Shown: positions 10,881 to 11,689 of the stretch, one piece after another
How the letters are laid out: the number at the start of each line of letters is the position of its first letter
How positions within the stretch are numbered: position 1 is the first letter of the stretch
The notes under the pieces: model-generated
What the model was told of the DNA's origin: nothing
The model's input: only the letters and a program-made list of their open reading frames with translations
Databases searched by the model: none
Assembly (NCBI GenBank): GCA_022710815.1
Contig: JAKLGF010000010.1
Location: 1-11,689, forward strand
DNA from: Patescibacteria group bacterium
GTDB lineage: Bacteria; Patescibacteriota; Minisyncoccia; Minisyncoccales; JAGOPM01
DNA length: 11,689 bases
Reading direction: 5' to 3'
Program-made: the position numbers and the translations under genes

Positions 10881-11447
10881 ATGGGAGTAGTAAAAGATAG
10901 AGAAATCGTTTCCACGGTCGCTGAATTTTTCGCTCCCCAAAAGATTGCTGATTTGCCAGAATTAGAGGGCAGAAGTGTGGTGTTATTCCGGGTCAGCGAT
11001 GCGCACACTTCGCATGTCCGCTATGCTTCGTTGCATAAGCCTTGCATCTTGTCTTTTAATTCAATCTTTGGCGAAAAGCAGTGGTTGCTTGCGCAGCTTA
11101 GTGCCTGCCCCAAAACTTTGGTCAACGGCGCCTTGGCGGCATTTTTGCTTGAAGATAAGGACAAGAAAAATGTCGGCCAAGCCATTTCAGCTAAAGGGGA
11201 AATGCTGCGGCATTCAGTTTTTTGGGTTAAGAATGACTGTCCGCCGGAGATTATCTCGGTTTGGTCACGGGATATCAAGCATTTTGATTGCGGAAAGATT
11301 GAGGAGATTATCAGCGATCTCAACAAAAACGTAACCCTAAGTAAAGAAGGAAACGACCCGCTTTACAATTTTCCGTCAGAACAAGTCAATGATCTTTGCT
11401 CTGCCCTCGAGGATGCTTTCTTGCACGGCGAAACGCCTCAAGATTAG
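10881..11447 (+). CDS. Protein of unknown function, 188 residues
   Basis: I do not recognise this protein. It has no signal peptide or membrane segment, so it is probably cytosolic. The first part (about 1-115) looks mixed alpha/beta: RSVVLFRVSDAHTSHVRYASLHKPCILSF (31-59) contains hydrophobic strands, and FGEKQWLLAQLSACPKTLVNGALAAFLLEDKDKK (63-96) is helical. A further strand, HSVFWVKNDC (111-120), and a helix, KIEEIISDLNKN (139-150), follow. It has five cysteines (C55, C76, C120, C137, C173) but no CxxC. The start is fixed by the strong Shine-Dalgarno ten bases upstream. It has its own terminator and lies between prmC and a helicase gene, which says little about function. Arg codons are mixed, with two AGA and four CGN. 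Confidence 0.75.
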   Translation: MGVVKDREIVSTVAEFFAPQKIADLPELEGRSVVLFRVSDAHTSHVRYASLHKPCILSFNSIFGEKQWLLAQLSACPKTLVNGALAAFLLEDKDKKNVGQAISAKGEMLRHSVFWVKNDCPPEIISVWSRDIKHFDCGKIEEIISDLNKNVTLSKEGNDPLYNFPSEQVNDLCSALEDAFLHGETPQD

Positions 11448-11452
11448 CGCAT

Positions 11453-11477
11453 AAATCCCAGAAATTGGGATTTTTTT
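11453..11477 (+). terminator. Terminator after the unknown gene
   Basis: AAATCCCA (11453-11460) pairs with TGGGATTT (11466-11473) around a five-base loop, followed by TTTT. Confidence 0.9.
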
Positions 11478-11481
11478 AATT

Positions 11482-11510
11482 TTGAAAAGAGGCTTTGTTT
11501 ATGCCATAAT
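11482..11510 (+). promoter_or_regulatory. Promoter of the UvrD/Rep-like helicase gene (leaderless)
   Basis: TTGAAA (11482-11487), exactly 17 bases, then CATAAT (11505-11510) preceded by TGC (extended -10). The ATG at 11518 is seven bases after the -10 box, so transcription should start at or within one base of the start codon. This is the clearest leaderless arrangement in the window. Confidence 0.75.
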
Positions 11511-11517
11511 CTAATAC

Positions 11518-11689
11518 ATGAGCAGTCCAAATTTGGAGCAAAAAAAAGCAATCGAACATGGGCAGGGCCCCCTCTTGATCGTGGCCGGAGCCGGAACGGG
11601 CAAAACAACGGTGCTAAAGGAACGGTTTAAGTATTTGGTTAATTCGGGAAAAGCCAAGCCGGAAGAAATTCTCTGCCTTGTGTTCAATG
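11518..11689 (+). CDS. UvrD/Rep-family (SF1A) DNA helicase, N-terminal part
   Basis: Only the first 57 codons are present and the gene runs off the right edge. The opening is the canonical SF1A N terminus: an N-L-E-Q-K-K-A-I Q-motif (residues 5-12), then LLIVAGAGTGKTT, where AGAGTGKT is Walker A, followed by VLKERFKYLV and a P-E-E-I-L-x-L-V-F-N stretch that corresponds to motif Ia. The family members UvrD, PcrA and Rep unwind DNA 3' to 5' in repair and replication restart. Which of them this is cannot be told from the N terminus. AddA/RecB-like relatives share the same opening. Confidence 0.88.
   Translation, partial: MSSPNLEQKKAIEHGQGPLLIVAGAGTGKTTVLKERFKYLVNSGKAKPEEILCLVFN

Overview
The window looks like a piece of a small, compact, low-GC bacterial genome, most likely a Candidate Phyla Radiation (Patescibacteria, Parcubacteria-like) organism. 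The assignment is inferred from these features: a DnaX of only 367 residues that stops after the clamp-loader core; a resolvase-HTH/LAGLIDADG-like ORF beside a tRNA; a lone DUF2090 aldolase-like protein; secreted proteins with an FN3-like module; very short intergenic gaps each ending in a compact hairpin terminator; and several promoters whose -10 box lies 6-9 bases before the ATG. TGA is used as a stop (dnaX, the Fur-family gene), so this is genetic code 11 and not the TGA=Gly code of Gracilibacteria/Absconditabacteria.

Layout. 1-170: tail of a GtrA-like membrane protein. 175-1278: dnaX. 1345-2028: HTH plus LAGLIDADG-like protein whose last four codons and stop lie inside a tRNA-Gln(UUG) gene (2014-2084), followed by a terminator. 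2216-2842: SAM-dependent methyltransferase. 2899-3813 (minus): secreted N-acetylmuramoyl-L-alanine amidase, convergent with the methyltransferase across a shared bidirectional terminator. 3938-4816: DUF2090 aldolase-like protein. 4852-5136 and 5141-7402: TM1266-like ACT-fold protein and a large secreted subtilisin-type peptidase, probably one transcript. 7501-7884 and 7832-8146: a PerR/Fur-type metal sensor overlapping a small protein that looks like a freestanding C-terminal glycyl-radical/zinc domain of anaerobic ribonucleotide reductase. 8206-9576: M17 leucyl aminopeptidase. 9664-9924: YbaB/EbfC. 10002-10757: PrmC/HemK. 10881-11447: unrecognised protein with a textbook Shine-Dalgarno. 11518 to the end: start of a UvrD/Rep helicase.

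How the parts fit. Housekeeping genes (dnaX, ybaB, prmC, tRNA-Gln, uvrD-like) are interspersed with envelope and secreted functions (GtrA-like, amidase, S8 peptidase), peptide use (PepA) and a redox/metal-response pair (PerR-like plus NrdD-like domain). The pair is the best candidate for an undescribed system: a perfect 20-bp palindrome sits at the predicted transcription start of the regulator, and the downstream product carries the NrdD-type R-x-x-G-Y signature without the catalytic barrel.

A second theme is composition. Codon and base use change abruptly inside pepA near 9320-9361. Left of this point pepA uses only AGA/AGG for Arg. Right of it CGN codons, GCG and GGC appear, and they dominate prmC and the later genes. 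CAAAT-rich inverted repeats also appear only on the right side. This may be a recombination junction or an assembly chimera. No stretch longer than about 300 bases lacks a gene.
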